From Bradyrhizobium sp. 195 (GTDB lineage Bacteria; Pseudomonadota; Alphaproteobacteria; Rhizobiales; Xanthobacteraceae), in contig NZ_CP082161.1 of the NCBI RefSeq assembly GCF_023101665.1, positions 3,348,001-3,412,000 of the forward strand: 64,000 nt of DNA, given 5' to 3'. The notes under the pieces were generated by a model. The model did not search any database. It was not told the DNA's origin and was given only the letters and a program-made list of their open reading frames with translations. This document shows positions 6,342 to 17,100 of the stretch, in pieces. Within the stretch, counting starts at the first letter, position 1. Each line of letters starts with the position of its first letter. The position numbers and the translations under genes are program-made.

Positions 6342-9032
6342 CTAGACCGATCGCTGCTCGGCAGGTTGAAGCACATCATCCAGCGCCTGCATGGATGCCC
6401 GTTGCAGTTCGGCGAGTTCGCGCGCAGCATTTTGGTGCTCAGGCGCCGACATCGTGGGCGCCGCCAGCTCGACCTCGCGGCAGAGCTCGAACAGGCGGAC
6501 GAGGCCGAGCGCGCTCGTCGCGCTGCCGAGCTGATGGGTGAGCCGGGCGAGCTGGTTACGATCGCCGATCGCTGCGGCTTTGGTGATATCTGCGATCAGC
6601 TTGTCGCTGGTCTCCTGCAGCAGATGATGCAGCTTCGCGATTTGCGTCTGGCCCAGCAGTTCTTTCTGGTCGTCGAGGAAGTGCCGGTCGATCAATGCGC
6701 CCGTGGACAGTTGCACTGCCGCCGGCTTAACTTCCGGGTCGTTCTCGATCGTCTCGCGCAGCGCGTTGATCAGGATCGGTTTGCTGACGATCTGGACAAT
6801 GCCAGCGCCGGCGAGCCGCTCGTGCGCGCTCGACGACCCGTCCGCCGTCACGGCGATGATGCGCGGCGTGTTTGGCAGGCCGAGCTTGCCGATCCGCGAG
6901 GCCGCTTCCACGCCGTCCATGTCGGGCATGTGCAGATCCATGAGGATGACGTCGAACGCCTGATCGCGGGCAAGTGCGACGGCCGATGAGCCGTTTCTTG
7001 CGATGGTGGGGAGATGGCCGAGCCTCTTCAGGATGGCTTCACCGACTTCGCAATTGACGGGATCGTCGTCGACCAGGAGCACGCGGAGCTGCCGCGATGG
7101 CGGTTGCAGCGCATCTTGCGCGATGCCGCTCGCGGCGAGGCCGAGCGGTACCTCGAACGTGAACGTGCTGCCCGCGCCCGGTGTGCTCGCAACCGTCAGC
7201 TCGCCGCGCATCAGGCGGGCGAGGCGCCGCGCGATCGCGAGGCCAAGGCCGGTGCCGCCGAACCGCCGTGCGATGCTGTCGTCCGCCTGCACGAAATCCT
7301 CGAAGATCCGCTCGTGCATGTCGGGGGCGACGCCGATGCCGGTGTCGCGAACGGTGATGCGGAGCAGGATATGATCGTCGTGCCGCTCGGCGGCCGCGTT
7401 CACGGCGATCCCGCCTGAAGGCGTGAACTTGATGGCGTTGCCGATCAGATTGAGCAGGATGCGATTGAGCCGGACAGGGTCGCCGTGCACCGAGGCTTGG
7501 ACCGATGCATCGCAGGCGAGGTCGAAGGTCAGTCCCTTGCCGAAGGCCTGGGGGCGCATCAGCTCGGCGGCGGCGTCGATGAGCTGGTCGAGGCGGAAAT
7601 TGCGCGGCTCCAGGGTTTCGGTGCTGGCCTCCAGTCGGGCATATTCCAGCACCGCATCGACCAGTGCGATCAGCGTTTCGCCGGACGCCGCGGCGGTCGC
7701 GAGGTGGCGCCGCTGCGCTTCACTCAGGTTGCCGTCGTCGAGCAATTGCAGCACGCCCATCACGCCGTTCAGCGGCGTGCGCAGCTCGTGGCTGACGACG
7801 GCGAGGAAGCGCGATTTGGTCTCGTTGGCTTGCACGGCAGCGTGGCGCGCGCGCTCGGCGGCATCGTGCTCGGCAAGGGCGTGATCGCGCGCTTTCTCGA
7901 GCTCGGAGGTGCGCTCGATCACCTTGCGCTCGAGGGTGGCGTAGGAATCGCGCAGATGCGCCGCCATGCGGTTGAACTGGTCGCCGAGCGCTTCCAGCTC
8001 GTCGCCGGTCCTGATCGCGAGCCGCAGGCCGAGATCGCCGCTGCCGATCCGCCGCGCGCCCTGCGTGAGGAGCTGGATTGGTCCCGTCATGCGCCGGCTG
8101 AGAAAGAGAGAGACCAGCACCGCACCGACCAAGAGAACGACGAGGAGAAAGGTCGAACGGCCGATCGATGCGTAGATCGGCGCGTAGGCCTCGGTGAGCG
8201 GCAGCTCGACGAACACCAGCCAGCCGAGCGAGGGAACCGTCGCATAGGTCGAGAGCACGCGTTGACCGGTCAGATCCTCCTTGACCAGTCCGCCTGCCGC
8301 CGGCCCTACGCCGTCGAGCGCCGCGCGGACGTCCGCATGGCCGGAGAGATCGCTACGCTGAAGGGCCCGCCACGGATCGGGATGCGCGATCAAGACCCCC
8401 ATGCGATCGACCACATAGGCCTTGCCGGTGTTGCCGACCCTGATCCCGGCGACGAGGTCCCAGATGAAACGCAGATTGACCTCGGCGACGATCACGTCGG
8501 GATGGCGGCCTATGCCGCGTGTCGCAAGCGTCATGTACGGCTCAGTGTCGCCCAAGAAATAAACCGGCCCGTAATAGGCCCGGCTTTCATTCGCGCCGCG
8601 GAAGGCGGGGGAAGCGGAGAGGTCGACGTTGCTGCCGACCTTGTCGGCGACGCGGCGCGACACGCGCACCCGCTCGCGCCCTCGCGGGTCGATCTCGGCG
8701 ATCTCCGCGATCGCCGGCGAGAGACGCAGGAGACGGATCGCGTTCAGGCGCTCGTCTTCGTTGGTCGACAGCTCCGGCGGCAGGCGCGAGAGCCATCTGA
8801 TCTGGTTTTCGATCTGGCCGACGAACTGGCCGATCTGGATCGCGGCGGACGCTGCCTGTTCGCGCTGCGTTGCCGCCAGAAGCTGCTTCTGCTCGCGATA
8901 GGAGAACCAGACGTCGAAGCCGGTGTTGATGGCGAGGGCGGCAAAGGCGAGGGCGACGATCGAGTAGAGATATTTGCGGAACAGCCGGCCGGGAGGCGTC
9001 CGCAATGGTCCCTGGTCGACCGTCTCGTTCAC
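6342..9032 (-). CDS. hybrid sensor histidine kinase with Cache sensor, HAMP, receiver and Hpt domains
   Basis: An 896-residue inner-membrane phosphorelay protein. Order of parts: membrane segment about 21-42, extracytoplasmic Cache-like sensor 45-285, second membrane segment 293-313, HAMP 314-366, coiled coil to about 400, HisKA with the phospho-acceptor His415 in SHELRTPLNG, ATPase domain with N532, DTGIG (563-567) and FGGTGLGL (591-598), receiver domain with Asp655/656, phospho-acceptor Asp699 and Lys751, and a C-terminal Hpt domain with His833 in LTHQLGS. All catalytic residues are intact, so a full His-Asp-His relay to a separate response regulator is expected. It follows a binding-protein gene with a 4-base overlap, which suggests that protein delivers the signal. 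Confidence 0.93.
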   Translation of the reverse strand: MNETVDQGPLRTPPGRLFRKYLYSIVALAFAALAINTGFDVWFSYREQKQLLAATQREQAASAAIQIGQFVGQIENQIRWLSRLPPELSTNEDERLNAIRLLRLSPAIAEIAEIDPRGRERVRVSRRVADKVGSNVDLSASPAFRGANESRAYYGPVYFLGDTEPYMTLATRGIGRHPDVIVAEVNLRFIWDLVAGIRVGNTGKAYVVDRMGVLIAHPDPWRALQRSDLSGHADVRAALDGVGPAAGGLVKEDLTGQRVLSTYATVPSLGWLVFVELPLTEAYAPIYASIGRSTFLLVVLLVGAVLVSLFLSRRMTGPIQLLTQGARRIGSGDLGLRLAIRTGDELEALGDQFNRMAAHLRDSYATLERKVIERTSELEKARDHALAEHDAAERARHAAVQANETKSRFLAVVSHELRTPLNGVMGVLQLLDDGNLSEAQRRHLATAAASGETLIALVDAVLEYARLEASTETLEPRNFRLDQLIDAAAELMRPQAFGKGLTFDLACDASVQASVHGDPVRLNRILLNLIGNAIKFTPSGGIAVNAAAERHDDHILLRITVRDTGIGVAPDMHERIFEDFVQADDSIARRFGGTGLGLAIARRLARLMRGELTVASTPGAGSTFTFEVPLGLAASGIAQDALQPPSRQLRVLLVDDDPVNCEVGEAILKRLGHLPTIARNGSSAVALARDQAFDVILMDLHMPDMDGVEAASRIGKLGLPNTPRIIAVTADGSSSAHERLAGAGIVQIVSKPILINALRETIENDPEVKPAAVQLSTGALIDRHFLDDQKELLGQTQIAKLHHLLQETSDKLIADITKAAAIGDRNQLARLTHQLGSATSALGLVRLFELCREVELAAPTMSAPEHQNAARELAELQRASMQALDDVLQPAEQRSV

Positions 9033-10060
9033 TCGCGGATCTCGTCGGCGCGCGCGAGCAGCGTGAACGGAATGGTCAATCCCAGTGTGCGAGCGACCGT
9101 GCGGTTGATCAGGAGCTCGTATTTGCGCGGCGACTGCACCGGAAGATCACCTGCCTTGGTGCCGCGCAGAATGAGATCGACGTAATCGGCCGAGCGCACC
9201 TCCAACGTCGCCCCGTAGCTCATCAACCCGCCCGCATCCATGAAATAATAGAACGGGTAGATCGTGGGCACGCGGTATTTGTCCGCTGCCGCAACGACCG
9301 TCTGTCGGTTGACGACGAGGAAGCTGTCGACCAGGGCAATCATGGCCGCCTTGGGCGGTTCGACGAAGCGCCCAACGGCTGCGTCGATGTCCGCAAGCGT
9401 GTTGACGGGCGCAGGGACGACAGACACGCCGGATTCGGCCGCTTGCTGCTCGATCGAATCGAGGAAGAAGCGTCCCGCCCGGGGCGCGCTTGTGGGATTG
9501 AACAGCACGCCCACGCGGGCGAGATCGGGCACGGCCTCCCGGATGAGTTGAAGCCATTTGCCGCCCATATCGGCGGTGCTGTTGGTGAAGCCGGTGACGT
9601 TGCCGCCGGGATGGGCAAGGCTTTCGACGAAGCCATTGCCGACCGGATCGTTGGCGGTCGCGAACACGATCGGAATGGTCTTGGTGGCGGCAAGGACCGC
9701 CGTGGTTTCGATCGTCGACCCCGTCAGGATCACGTCCGGCTTGAGGTCCAGCAACTCCTGAATGGCCGCCTTCAGCCTCTCCGGTGGGCCGAAGCTCGAA
9801 CGAAGTTCGAGGCGGAAGTTGACGCCTTCGACCCAGCCGCGCTGTCTCAGGCCGGCGACGAGGCCGCCGAGGCGCGAGGTCGGACTGTCGATCATGCTCC
9901 GCCTTGTCAGTTCGTCGTCGAGCCGCAATGCGGTCAAGGAAGCGACGATCCGCATGCGATCCGACGTTGCGCCGAGCACCGTCCATCCTGCGGTGGTTGC
10001 GCCCACAAGGCGAATGAAGCCGCGGCGATCGACCGCGAAAGCGGAACGCCGTTCGGTCAT
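9029..10060 (-). CDS. ABC_sub_bind-type periplasmic binding protein, operonic with a sensor kinase
   Basis: A 343-residue exported binding protein of the same family as that at 1214-2224, sharing the HPGGNVTG motif near residue 150 and the FTLLARADEIRE ending. The start at 10060 follows aaaggaatcc and gives a twin-arginine signal, DRRGFIRLVGATTAGW. No membrane or ATPase component is near. Instead the stop overlaps the start of the hybrid kinase (ATGA), so the two are translated together. I infer a periplasmic ligand receptor that works with the kinase's Cache domain, in addition to or instead of transport. The ligand is unknown. Confidence 0.87.
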   Translation of the reverse strand: MTERRSAFAVDRRGFIRLVGATTAGWTVLGATSDRMRIVASLTALRLDDELTRRSMIDSPTSRLGGLVAGLRQRGWVEGVNFRLELRSSFGPPERLKAAIQELLDLKPDVILTGSTIETTAVLAATKTIPIVFATANDPVGNGFVESLAHPGGNVTGFTNSTADMGGKWLQLIREAVPDLARVGVLFNPTSAPRAGRFFLDSIEQQAAESGVSVVPAPVNTLADIDAAVGRFVEPPKAAMIALVDSFLVVNRQTVVAAADKYRVPTIYPFYYFMDAGGLMSYGATLEVRSADYVDLILRGTKAGDLPVQSPRKYELLINRTVARTLGLTIPFTLLARADEIRE

Positions 10061-10355
10061 GGATTCCTTTGCATGATGGCTTGCCCCAGTTCGGATGCTT
10101 AGCGCGAACGGCCGGTGTCCACAATTGATCAAAAAATGCGCTTGTGAATGTTCATTCGCAGCGTTTGGCAGCCCGATACCGTATTCCTACGCTGCCAAAG
10201 AGTCGCTGTTTCGAGTGTTGTCTGCTCCGTGCCGCCTTGTAACGCCTTGTGGCGTTGCAACATTTTCCGTCCCGGTTGCGACGACGGCTCGGGGAAGCCA
10301 TTTCGCAGCTGCCGATTTTTGAAGCGTTGTTTCAAGTTGTTTTCGAAGGTTTTCG
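10061..10355. promoter_or_regulatory. promoter region of the adhesin operon with two inverted repeats
   Basis: This 295-base divergent spacer contains two dyads. tttggcagc (10164-10172) pairs perfectly with gctgccaaa (10191-10199) across 18 bases. ttgtaacgcc (10237-10246) pairs with ggcgttgcaa (10251-10260) across 4 bases with a single non-Watson-Crick pair. Either could be an operator for the adhesin operon or a hairpin in its leader. The sequence after 10310 is T-rich (ttgtttcaagttgttttcg). No ideal sigma-70 promoter could be picked with confidence, nor a strong ribosome binding site for the following gene. Confidence 0.45.
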
Positions 10356-11105
10356 ATGCGCAAAATCTATCTCATTCCGGCCGTCGTCGGCCTGTTCACC
10401 TCCGTTGCAGCCGGGCCGCTCGCGGCCCAGGGCGCCGTGCCGAAGCAGAAGGCGGCACCGGCACCCAGAGCCGCTGCCGCCGGCGCTCCCGCCACAGCCG
10501 GCACGCCCGTCGCCGCAGGAGCGCCGTCGGCTGAGGCACCAGGAGCGGAGGACAAGAGCAAAGCGATCGATGGCTTCCGCTCCGCCAAGTTCGGCATGAA
10601 CGAGGCCGATGTGCGCGCGGCGATGACGAAGGATTTCAACGCCAAGCCCGATGCCATCAAGGCGCAGGACAACGCCGCCGAGCTGACGCACAGCATCCTG
10701 CTGTCCGTTCCGGACCTGCTGCCGAACGGCGGGAGCGCCGAGCTCTCCTATGTATTCGGCTACAAGTCGAAGTCGCTGATCCAGATCGGCGCCGTCTGGT
10801 CGAAGGGGACCGACGCGGCGATGACGCCGGAGAAGCTGTTCTCCAACGCCAACATCCTGCGCGCCCATTTCATGGGCGAAGGCTTCAAGCCCGACTCCAT
10901 CGCCGTCAACATGCCCGTCGCCGGCGGTATCGTGATGTTCCGCGGCAGCGACGCCAAGGACCGCTCGGTAATCCTGCTGCTGCAGGGCACGTTCGAGAAC
11001 AAGGAGAACAACCAGCGTGTGCTGACCCCGACCAGCCTGCTGCTGTTCTACGTGGCCGACGCCAAGAGCCCCGACATCTTCAAGCTGCCGCCCGGCCAGT
11101 TCTGA
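10356..11105 (+). CDS. exported protein of unknown function, first gene of the adhesin operon
   Basis: A 249-residue protein I do not recognise. It has a Sec signal (MRKIYLIPAVVGLFTSVAAGPLAAQG), then an Ala/Pro/Gly-rich linker of about 45 residues, as in periplasmic or envelope proteins with a flexible tether, and then a folded domain from about residue 68 (GFRSAKFGMNEADVRAAM) to the end. The GMxxxxVRxAMxxDF pattern resembles small periplasmic domains in which a helix follows a first strand. No lipobox or catalytic motif is seen. It ends 12 bases before the giant adhesin gene and so is very likely co-transcribed with it. A role in adhesin export, folding or anchoring is only an inference. Confidence 0.75.
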   Translation: MRKIYLIPAVVGLFTSVAAGPLAAQGAVPKQKAAPAPRAAAAGAPATAGTPVAAGAPSAEAPGAEDKSKAIDGFRSAKFGMNEADVRAAMTKDFNAKPDAIKAQDNAAELTHSILLSVPDLLPNGGSAELSYVFGYKSKSLIQIGAVWSKGTDAAMTPEKLFSNANILRAHFMGEGFKPDSIAVNMPVAGGIVMFRGSDAKDRSVILLLQGTFENKENNQRVLTPTSLLLFYVADAKSPDIFKLPPGQF

Positions 11106-11117
11106 ACAGGATCAGGC

Positions 11118-14100
11118 ATGCGCGGACCATCTGTGAGGCGAGACGAGGACGAACCGGGCTTGCGCAAGCTGGCGCGGTTCCGTTCGATGTCGCTGCTCTG
11201 CGCGATGCAGATGGTGTTCCTGCCGGTGTACAGCGTCCGTCTTCAGGCGCAGACGGCGAACGTCATCGTTCCCGACGGCCGCACCGGGACCTCCTTGCAG
11301 ACCTCCGGCAGCGTCACCAACGTCACGACGTCGACGGTCTCGGGCAACAACGCGTTCAACTCGTTCTCGCAGTTCAGCGTCGGGCAGGGCAACACCGTCA
11401 ATCTGCAGCTGCCGACCGGCACGCGGAACCTCGTCAACATCGTCCGCGACGCGCCGGTTTACGTCAACGGCACGCTGAACTCCTACATGAACGGCGCGAT
11501 CGGCGGTAACGTCTACTTCGCCGATCCCAAGGGCTTCGTGGTCGGCCGCAGCGGCGTGGTCAATGTCGGCAGTCTCAACGTCTCGACGCCGACGCGCGAA
11601 TTCACCGACAGCCTGATCGGTCCGGGAGGGGCGATCAACGGCACGGCGGTCGGCAATCTCATGGCGGGCTCGTTCCCGGTTTCGCCGGACGGCAACATCC
11701 GTATCTATGGCCGCATCAACGCCCAGGACGGCGTGCGGCTGACCGGGCAAAACGTCTTCGTCGGCGGCGCCAGCCAGCGCGACATCGCCAATCTCGATCA
11801 CGCCGCGAAGTTCGCAGCCTCGGTCAATTCGAAGGGCCTGCGCAGCGCCAGCGCGATCACGGTGAGCAACGGCTCGATCCATATCGGCGCCGTCAACAGC
11901 GCCAGGGTCAACGGACGCCTGACCGCGCGCAGCAAGACCTCGACGCCGAGCAACATCAGCGTTCAGGCCGGCAACAACATCGAGATCGGCAAGAACGCCA
12001 GGCTGAACATTGCCAGCAAGAGCGGCGATGCCGGCGAGATCCGACTGAAGGCGGCCCAGAACCTGATCGTGGCGGGTGGAGCCAAGTTCAGTGCCAGCGC
12101 GAAGACCGGCAATGCCGGTCTCGTCGATTTCAGCGCGAACGGGGTCATCGACATCGGCCAGGGCATCAAGGTCAACCTCAGCGCCGCCAACGGCAAGGCG
12201 GGCACGCTGCTGATCGACCCGACCGACCTGGTCGTCGGTGACGCGGCGCAAGGCGACACCGGCGTGACGCTGTCGAACAGCTCTGTCGCGGCTGCGCTCG
12301 CCGGGCTCAGCGCCGGTGCCAACTATCTCATCCAGGCTGATCATTCCATCACGCTCGCCGCGCATGCGGTGATCGATGCCCGCCGTCTCGACGGCTCCGG
12401 CCATTCGACCGGTAACGCCAACAACGTCATCATCGACGCGCCGAACATCGAGATCATGAACGGTGCGCAGATCCTGGCCCAGTCGGTCAATTTCGGCGGA
12501 ACCACCTACACCGACGGTAATGTGACGTTGACGGCCACGGCGAGCGACATCAAGCTGTCGGGCCAGGCCACCGCTGCGACCGCGATCACGGTAGACGGCA
12601 AGATCACCGGCGGCACCATCTCGATCACAGCGACCTCGACGGCGGTGTCAAGTTTCCTAAACGGTTCCGTGGCTGGAGATTTCGCACTCGTCGGCTCGAC
12701 GCTTGCCGCCTCGCTGCTTGGGCTCAATGGCGGCTATGTCGCGGCCAGCGCAACCGCGACCATCAACATCAACAGCCATGCCGACATCAACGGCCGTGGC
12801 GATGTCACCATCTCCGCGCATGCATCGGAGACCGCCTCGGATCCAGCGATCGCATCCACATTGCTCGGCAGCCTCACGCCGGTCGCAGCCGGCGTCGTCG
12901 TCGGCAAGATCGACGGCACTGCCACGACCAACGTGGCCTCGGGCGCGACGATCAATGCTGGCGGGAACCTCGAGATCAAGGCCCTCAACGACGCCACCAT
13001 CGCCGTCTCTGCGCTTGCGGCATCGACGAGCGCGCAGATCGTCCCGACGGTGGCGTATTCCAAGGGTTCGGTGACGACGATCGCGAACGTCGAGAGCGGG
13101 GCGCATATCGCAGCCGGCACGGTGAACGCGAGCGGCAGCACCTTGAAAGTGCGCGCGATCAACAACAATTCGTTCTCGACCAGCGCAACCTCGGTCGCGG
13201 CCCCCGGCCTCGGGGCGAGCGGCGGCGTCGGCGGTGCGTTCGCCATCAGCGACATCACGACGTCGGTGACCGCGACGCTCGGCGCATCGCTGGGTACCGA
13301 TACCGCCAACCGGATGAACGGCTCCGTCCTGGTCGAGGCCACCTCCGATACCACGAGCAATTCCACGATGGCGTCGTCCATCGCCGGCCTGCCGGCGCTG
13401 ATCGCGGCGATCGAGACAGGACTGCGCAGCGTCACGGCGCCGACGTCGATCATCCAGGACCACATGTCGTCTCTGGTGCCATTGAACTTCAATTTCAAGG
13501 CCGCCGGTGCGCTCTCGCTGGCCAACAGCACCCAGAGTGCGACCGCTGCGATCGCGCAGAATCCGAGCGGCGGCGCGCCGAGCATCTATGCCAGCGGCAA
13601 TGTCGCCGTGGCCAGCAACGTCATCGATCGCGGCGTTCGCAGCAATGCAACGGCCAGCGCAATCACCAAGGACGTGGTGTCCGGCGAGAGCACGGCGATC
13701 AGCGCGGCCGTCGCCTGGGGCAATTTCACCCACAATTCGAACGCCTATGTCGGCAGCGGCACTCTGATCAACGCGGCGAATATCGCCGTCGATGCCACCA
13801 CGGAATTGCCCATCACCAACACCTGGCTGAAATGGGATGGGCTCGGCGCGGTTCTGAGCCACCTCAACGGCAGTCTCGGCGTCGGTGGCAACATCCTGAC
13901 CAGCTATGCCAATGCCACGGCGGACGCCGGCGACACGATCGGCATCTCCGGTTCCCTCAACCACTTCGTCGTGAACAACAATACGACGGCGTGGGTCGCG
14001 GGCACCGCGAGCCTGACGGCGACATGCACGACCGCGGCCTGCGGCAGCAGCTGGGCGGCCGGAATGGACAATGGCGACGTCCACACCTACGACGCCACGA

Positions 14101-17100
14101 TTCAGATCGCGGCGACCACGACCACGGCGTCGATCGACGCAGCCGGCAATGTCGGCACGCTCGGCTTCCTGACCGGCAACACGTCGGGCGGCTCTTCGGT
14201 CGGAGGCGCGCTCAATCTCGTCCAGTTCAACACCAACACCATTGCCGGCGTCTCGGACCGCGCGACGCTCCGGGCGGCGGACGACATCGCCGTCAACGCG
14301 ATCACGTCGGACCAGTTCGTCGCAGTCGCGCCGTCGTCCGGCAAGGCCGCGGGCGCGCTGGCGCTGAACGGCATCACCTCGCTCGGCTTCCTGAACAACA
14401 CGACGCATGCGTCGATCTCGAGCCAGGCCACCGTCTTTGCCCCGACCGTCGGCATCCTGGCGCAGCAGGATCTGTCGGTCGTGACGCTTGCCGGCGCGAT
14501 GAGCCGCAACACGAGCGGAGGTTCGGCGGTTGGATTGGCGGTCGCCTATCTCGGCGCAAATGCCGACACCTCCGCCTATATCGGCGACAACCATTCCGAC
14601 ATTCGCCCAGGCCCGTTCAGCGCCAACGATCCGTTCGCCGGTACGAGCGGCGGGAGCGGCGCGGTCAATGTCGACAATCTGACGATCAGCGCGACCACGT
14701 CCGGCCGCATCACCGCGGCCGCCGTCGCGGCATCGATCTCCGAGCCGGCCGCATCCAGCTTCTCCGACAAGGCGGGCGCTGCCGGCGCCGGCGCGACCGG
14801 GGGAACCGCTGGCGTGGCGACGGCCGCGAGCAAGATCGGTTCGTCCTCGGGATCGAGCACCGAAGGCTTCAGCATCGATCTCGCCGGCAGCTCGTCGATC
14901 AGCGACGTCTCGCTCGGCACCAGCGCCTACATCAGGAACGCGACGGTCAACAAGTTCACCACGACCGGAACCGTGGTGACGAAGACGATCGTTCAGGCGC
15001 TGAACGACACCATGCTCAACAATGGGTCCGGCTCGGCGGCGCTCAATCTGGCCGGCGCATCCGCGCAAGGCGCCGCGATCGGCGGCGCGATCGCCGCGGC
15101 GATGTCGAACAATGCGACGCTCGCCTATATCTACGGCACCACCCTGAACAACCAGAGTTCGGTGACGGTCCAGGCGCTCAATGGCGGCTCGGAGACCGTC
15201 GTCGCCATCGGCGTGGCGGGATCGAAATCCAATGCGGCGTCGCTGTCGGCCTCCGTCGGCATCATCACGGACAGCGCCAACGCCTATATCGAGAGCTCGA
15301 CGATCGCGGGCCAGTCGAGCGGCGTCAATCGCGCGCTCGAGGTCGACGCCTACCAGACCACGAACATCGCGATCGGCGGCGGCTCGCTCTATATCACGGG
15401 CGGCCAGGCCGGCGTCGGCATCGGTTTGACCTACGCGTCGATCGCCGATCCCACCGGCGGCAAAGCGACCGACGCGCACATCCGCAGCACGTCGATCTCG
15501 AACTACGATACGCTGCTGGTGATGGCCGACAGCGCCAGCGTGATTGCGGCCGGCGCGGCCTCGGGCGGGGCGGGATCCAACGGGCTTGCCGGCGCGATCG
15601 TCGTCAGCGAGATCGCACCAACCACGACCGCCTACATCGACAGCGGCGCGACGGTGAACATCAATGTCGGTGGTGTGACGGTGCTGGCAGACAGCGGCGC
15701 AGTCTCGGCGCTGGATACGGCACTCGGCAACCTCGTCAAGAAGTCGAACAACAATCATCTCGCCTCGGACACCTGCACGGTCGCCGGCGGCACGGGCGGG
15801 CAGAACTGCATCGACTTCAGTGCGGCTGCGCTCAACGACGGGACAGGCAACGGTCCGGGCGCCAGCATCGTCTCCGTTGCGGGCCTGATCCAGGCCGGCA
15901 AGAACAATGTCGGCGCCTCGATCGTCTACAACACCATCGCCACCACGCATTCGGCTTACATCGCCAACGTCCTGATGACGGCCGGCAGCAACGGTAATGT
16001 CAGTGTGAGTGCGGTCGACTCCTCGAAGATCCAGGCGGTCACGATCGGCTTTGGTCTTGCGACCGGACAGTTCGCCGGCGTCGGCGGCACCACGATCAGC
16101 AGCATCTCCAATACCGTTTCGGCGGGGATCGGCAACAACCTGTCCAGCACGACGCAATCGTCCGTCACGGGCCGCAACATTTCCGTCAACGCGACCGACA
16201 GTTCCAGCATCACAGGAACCGCCGCGATCGCGGGCGCCTCGACGCAAGGCAGCGCCGCCGGCCTCGCGCTCGTCTACAGCAGCATCGCCAACAATGTCAG
16301 CGCTGGCGTCACCGGCTCCAAGCTGATCGCCTCGGGCAATGTCGGGGTCGGCGCGAGCTCGAACGCCAGCATCTCGACCGTCGCCGTCGGCATTGCGATG
16401 TCCTCGCAGGTTGGCCTCGCCGGTTCGGTCGCCACCAATCTGATGGGGACCAACGTCACCGCCAGCATCACCGCCGCCGGCACCAATGGCATCAACGGGG
16501 CCGACATCACGGCCACCAACAATGTCGGCGTGATTGCCGGCAACAACGACAAGGCCGCCGTGTTCGCGGGTGCGCTGTCGATCAGCAAGGGGGCGGCCGG
16601 CGGCGCGGGTTCGCTGGTGACCAACCAGATCACGGGAACCACCGCAGCCTATATCAGCGGGGCGAACACCAAGGTCGACGCGCTCGGGACCAGCACCACC
16701 GATACGCTGTCGGTCAACAACGGCACACTCTTCCACGCGTTCGATCTCGGCACCGCCCATGCGCCGACCGACACCACGCCCGATCTCTCCGAGAACCAGG
16801 ACACCGTGCGCGGCCTTGCCGTGGTCGCGAGTTCCCACCAGGCCGTCGTGACCAACGTCGCCTCGCTTGCCGCGAGTTCCAGCATCGCCATCATGATCAA
16901 CCCCATCACCAACGTGATGAGCGGCGCGACACGAGCCTATATCGACAGCGCGGCCATCGACACGCGCCTGGCCTCGTCGACGCTCAAGCCGCAGATCGAG
17001 GTGGCCGCGTCGAGCTTCTCCTATTCCGGCGCGTTCGGCGCCGGCATCGCCTACGGCAGCAGCGGCGGCGGTGGGGCGACGATCATCTCGACGACGATGT

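Noticed and set aside
7485..9185. 566-codon plus-strand frame opposite the hybrid kinase gene
   Set aside because: The minus-strand kinase has every catalytic motif. The opposite frame is compositionally biased and has no recognisable domain.
12657..16838. 1393-codon open frame on the minus strand inside the adhesin gene, and similar long ones (11112-12404, 19821-21644, 24213-26072)
   Set aside because: They are antisense shadows of a GC-rich repetitive gene. Translations are Arg/Gly/Asp/Ala-rich with no domain, and the plus-strand frame has a signal peptide, TPS domain and partner gene.
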